DNA from: Verrucomicrobiota bacterium JB022
GTDB taxonomy: Bacteria; Verrucomicrobiota; Verrucomicrobiia; Opitutales; Oceanipulchritudinaceae
NCBI GenBank assembly: GCA_030673845.1
Contig: JAUTCQ010000015.1
Span: 62,001 to 126,000 of the forward strand
DNA length: 64,000 bases
Direction of reading: 5' to 3'
Shown: one piece after another, positions 62,549 through 64,000 of the stretch
Position numbering within the stretch: the stretch's first letter is position 1
How the letters are laid out: every line of letters starts with the position of its first letter
Notes under the pieces: model-generated
Told to the model about the DNA's origin: nothing
Databases searched by the model: none
Seen by the model: only the letters and a program-made list of their open reading frames with translations
Program-made: the position numbers and the translations under genes

Positions 62549-63475
62549 CTAGAGACGGCGACGGCGGTAGCTGACGATGCCGAGGACAGAGAGACCAGCG
62601 AGCAGGGCGTAGGTGCGCGGCTCAGGGACTGCCACAACGTAATCGGGGTGGATTTCCCAGCCTAGATCATCAAGGCCAGCGATGTCGAGGCGCGTGAGAT
62701 ACTTGCGCACGTTGGCCGCGATGTCTGGATCCATGATCACTTCCTGCGTTTCGCCGTCGAGGGTTTCGCTGGTCACCCCATTGGCCCAGTGTCCTCCGGT
62801 GCTGTTGACCGGCACGGCGCTGCCATAGAGCGCGATCGAGTTCTCGCCTTGGAAGAGGTTGTTGTCGTCGATCAGGTTTTTCCAACTGGCGGCTGTACCC
62901 AGGCCGAAGACGTGGCCAAACTCGTGCACGGCGACCGAATAGAAGTCGAACCGGCCGGCGAAGTCTTCCACCGTGTCCACATCGTCGTCGAAATACCAGG
63001 GCGCGGTGGTGTTGAAGGTCATGAACCCGCCCCAGTTGGCAAAGTCGTCGGCTGTTTCGCCCGTGACGGAGCCTTGACCGCGATTCACCGTTTCGAAAAA
63101 GCTCTGGGTGCCATAGCCTTCCCAGCCGCCGTAGCCACCACGCCCGAGGGTCGTACCGCCCAAATCAAACCCGCCTGCGTAGATGATGACTTCGTTCGCC
63201 GCTACGGGCCGGTCCACGACGGTCGTGGTTGAGCCGTCCCCCGGGTTGTAAATGTATTGGGTGTAGGTGTTGGGCGCTGTGGGTTGGATGGCGCTCAGCT
63301 CGTCGACCAGCAAGCGTTCGTAGACTTTGGCGGCCTCTTCCAGATAGATCCGGCGATAGGCGTTATCCCCCGAGAAAAAGCTGTTGGTATCGTAGGTATA
63401 GTCCAGGGTGATCTGCAGGCCATGGGCCGCAGTCGTGATCAATCCAATCGTTATTAAAGGGAGAAGTGTGCGCAT
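62549..63475 (-). CDS. PEP-CTERM zinc metalloprotease, tandem copy 1
   Basis: This 308-residue paralogue is the most diverged of the three. Signal peptide MRTLLPLITIGLITTAAHG, then LDYTYDTNSFFSGDNAYRRIY, zinc motif HEFGHVFGLGTAASW, HW 45 residues after the first His, LTRLDIAGLDDLGWEI and sorting tail VPEPRTYALLAGLSVLGI plus YRRRRL. An in-frame ATG lies upstream (63547), but the signal peptide sets 63475. It is the first gene of the tandem set, followed after 20 bp by copy 2. Sequential divergence along the array fits repeated tandem duplication. Confidence 0.86.
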   Translation of the reverse strand: MRTLLPLITIGLITTAAHGLQITLDYTYDTNSFFSGDNAYRRIYLEEAAKVYERLLVDELSAIQPTAPNTYTQYIYNPGDGSTTTVVDRPVAANEVIIYAGGFDLGGTTLGRGGYGGWEGYGTQSFFETVNRGQGSVTGETADDFANWGGFMTFNTTAPWYFDDDVDTVEDFAGRFDFYSVAVHEFGHVFGLGTAASWKNLIDDNNLFQGENSIALYGSAVPVNSTGGHWANGVTSETLDGETQEVIMDPDIAANVRKYLTRLDIAGLDDLGWEIHPDYVVAVPEPRTYALLAGLSVLGIVSYRRRRL

Positions 63476-63676
63476 GGTAAGATCCCGCGAGCAGGATGAA
63501 GGGTGAACTCGTTGATTTATATCGGCCGAACAGGATCGGAATCTCAATACTTCCGATGTCGTTTCTGGGTCGCAACTTTGTCAACGTAACGTAAACCAGC
63601 GCTCTGGCGGCGTGGGTGCTGCCGTCGCTTTTTGGATTTCCGGCGCGGGGCGGATGTGCTTAGCTGGAGGCTTTTC

Positions 63677-64000
63677 ATGATCGAGATCCAGCAGCTTTCC
63701 CTCCGCTACGGTCCCAAGGCGCTCTACGACGGCATCAGCGCCCGCTTGGGCGACCGCGACCGCATCGGCTTGGTGGGCAGCAACGGCTCCGGCAAGTCGA
63801 CCCTGCTCAAGGTGCTGCTCGGCAAGGTCGATTACGACGGCGGGCGGATCGACCGCAGCCAGGGCACCACCCTCGGCTACCTGCCGCAGGACGGCCTCGA
63901 AGCCCACGGCCAGCCCGTGCTCGAAGAAGTGATGCAGGCCGACGTGCGCACCTACGAGCTGCAGGCCGAGATGCACGCCGCCAGCGAACGCCTGCACGAG
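63677..64000 (+). CDS. ABC-F family ATPase (EttA/Uup type), N-terminal part only
   Basis: The first 108 codons are visible before the right edge. The sequence MIEIQQLSLRYGPKALYDGISARLGDRDRIGLVG (given in part), then Walker A GSNGSGKSTLLKVLLG and later LGYLPQDGLEA is typical of ABC-F translation factors or duplicated soluble ABC ATPases. A good ribosome site CTGGAGG lies 6 bases before the ATG. ABC-F proteins act on ribosomes (translation regulation or antibiotic protection). Which subfamily it belongs to cannot be told from this part. Confidence 0.85.
   Translation, partial: MIEIQQLSLRYGPKALYDGISARLGDRDRIGLVGSNGSGKSTLLKVLLGKVDYDGGRIDRSQGTTLGYLPQDGLEAHGQPVLEEVMQADVRTYELQAEMHAASERLHE

Overview
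The window is GC-rich (about 62% by eye), densely coded chromosomal DNA of a Gram-negative bacterium. Six predicted exported proteins start with signal peptides, and five of them end in V-P-E-P type PEP-CTERM sorting tails. There is also a TonB-like protein, a TolC-like protein, a Rho with a very long low-complexity N-terminus, several sigma-54 style regulators and many dispersed intergenic hairpin repeats. Together these point to Verrucomicrobiota, most likely class Opitutae. That placement is inferred from gene content; there is no rRNA in the window. I found no tRNA, rRNA, CRISPR array, transposase or prophage.

Layout. 1-4020: a leftward unit of NtrC/AlgB-like regulator, KinB-like sensor kinase and an alkaline-phosphatase-superfamily protein that runs off the left edge. 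4136-8304: a cluster of small stress and storage proteins (Dps, small membrane protein, dodecin with an overlapping helical protein, PRC-barrel protein, PfpI/DJ-1 protein), separated by strong hairpin terminators. 8337-18434: a 948-residue secreted beta-helix/tail-fibre-like protein, RNase R, a GT4 glycosyltransferase, a Gfo/Idh/MocA oxidoreductase, a DMT-family membrane protein, an AT-rich gene-free stretch with a candidate small RNA, and a secreted LamG protein.

18507-34049: mostly enzymes and regulators. These include a hydrolase/dehydrogenase fusion, a MocR regulator divergent from an AhpD-like protein, and an ECF42-type sigma-factor locus with DUF1428, DoxX and two YCII proteins and two matching promoter-like sites. 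Further right are a LysR/YeiH divergent pair, HxlR plus azoreductase, and a co-directional run of DinB-like, TANGO2-like, a hydrolase/DedA/ATP-grasp triple fusion and thioredoxin. 34082-48209, leftward: Obg translationally overlapped with two degenerate response regulators, two PEP-CTERM proteins, a frameshifted tRNA pseudouridine synthase gene, tandem STAS-like paralogues, IlvD, a TonB-like protein, Maf and a TolC-family protein. 48338-57159: NadE, a methyltransferase, a GspE-like ATPase with an HD protein, CoaE and Rho. 57221-64000: a small exported protein, a large secreted metallophosphoesterase, three tandem PEP-CTERM zinc metalloproteases, and the start of an ABC-F ATPase.

Two families of intergenic repeat stand out. 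Family A (three copies, 20266, 27901, 44425) is a 220-330 bp element bounded by about 20-bp inverted repeats and made of a conserved series of short hairpins whose stem sequences change between copies while pairing is retained. Family B (four copies, 25792, 46777, 49997, 51170) has about 20-33 bp A-rich inverted arms around a short core; one copy supplies the end of a reading frame. The strongest functional inference is the ECF42-type regulon, where two sites reading TGTCCTCGC-N12-TTCGTC precede the DUF1428 gene and the YCII-YCII-sigma operon with identical spacing.
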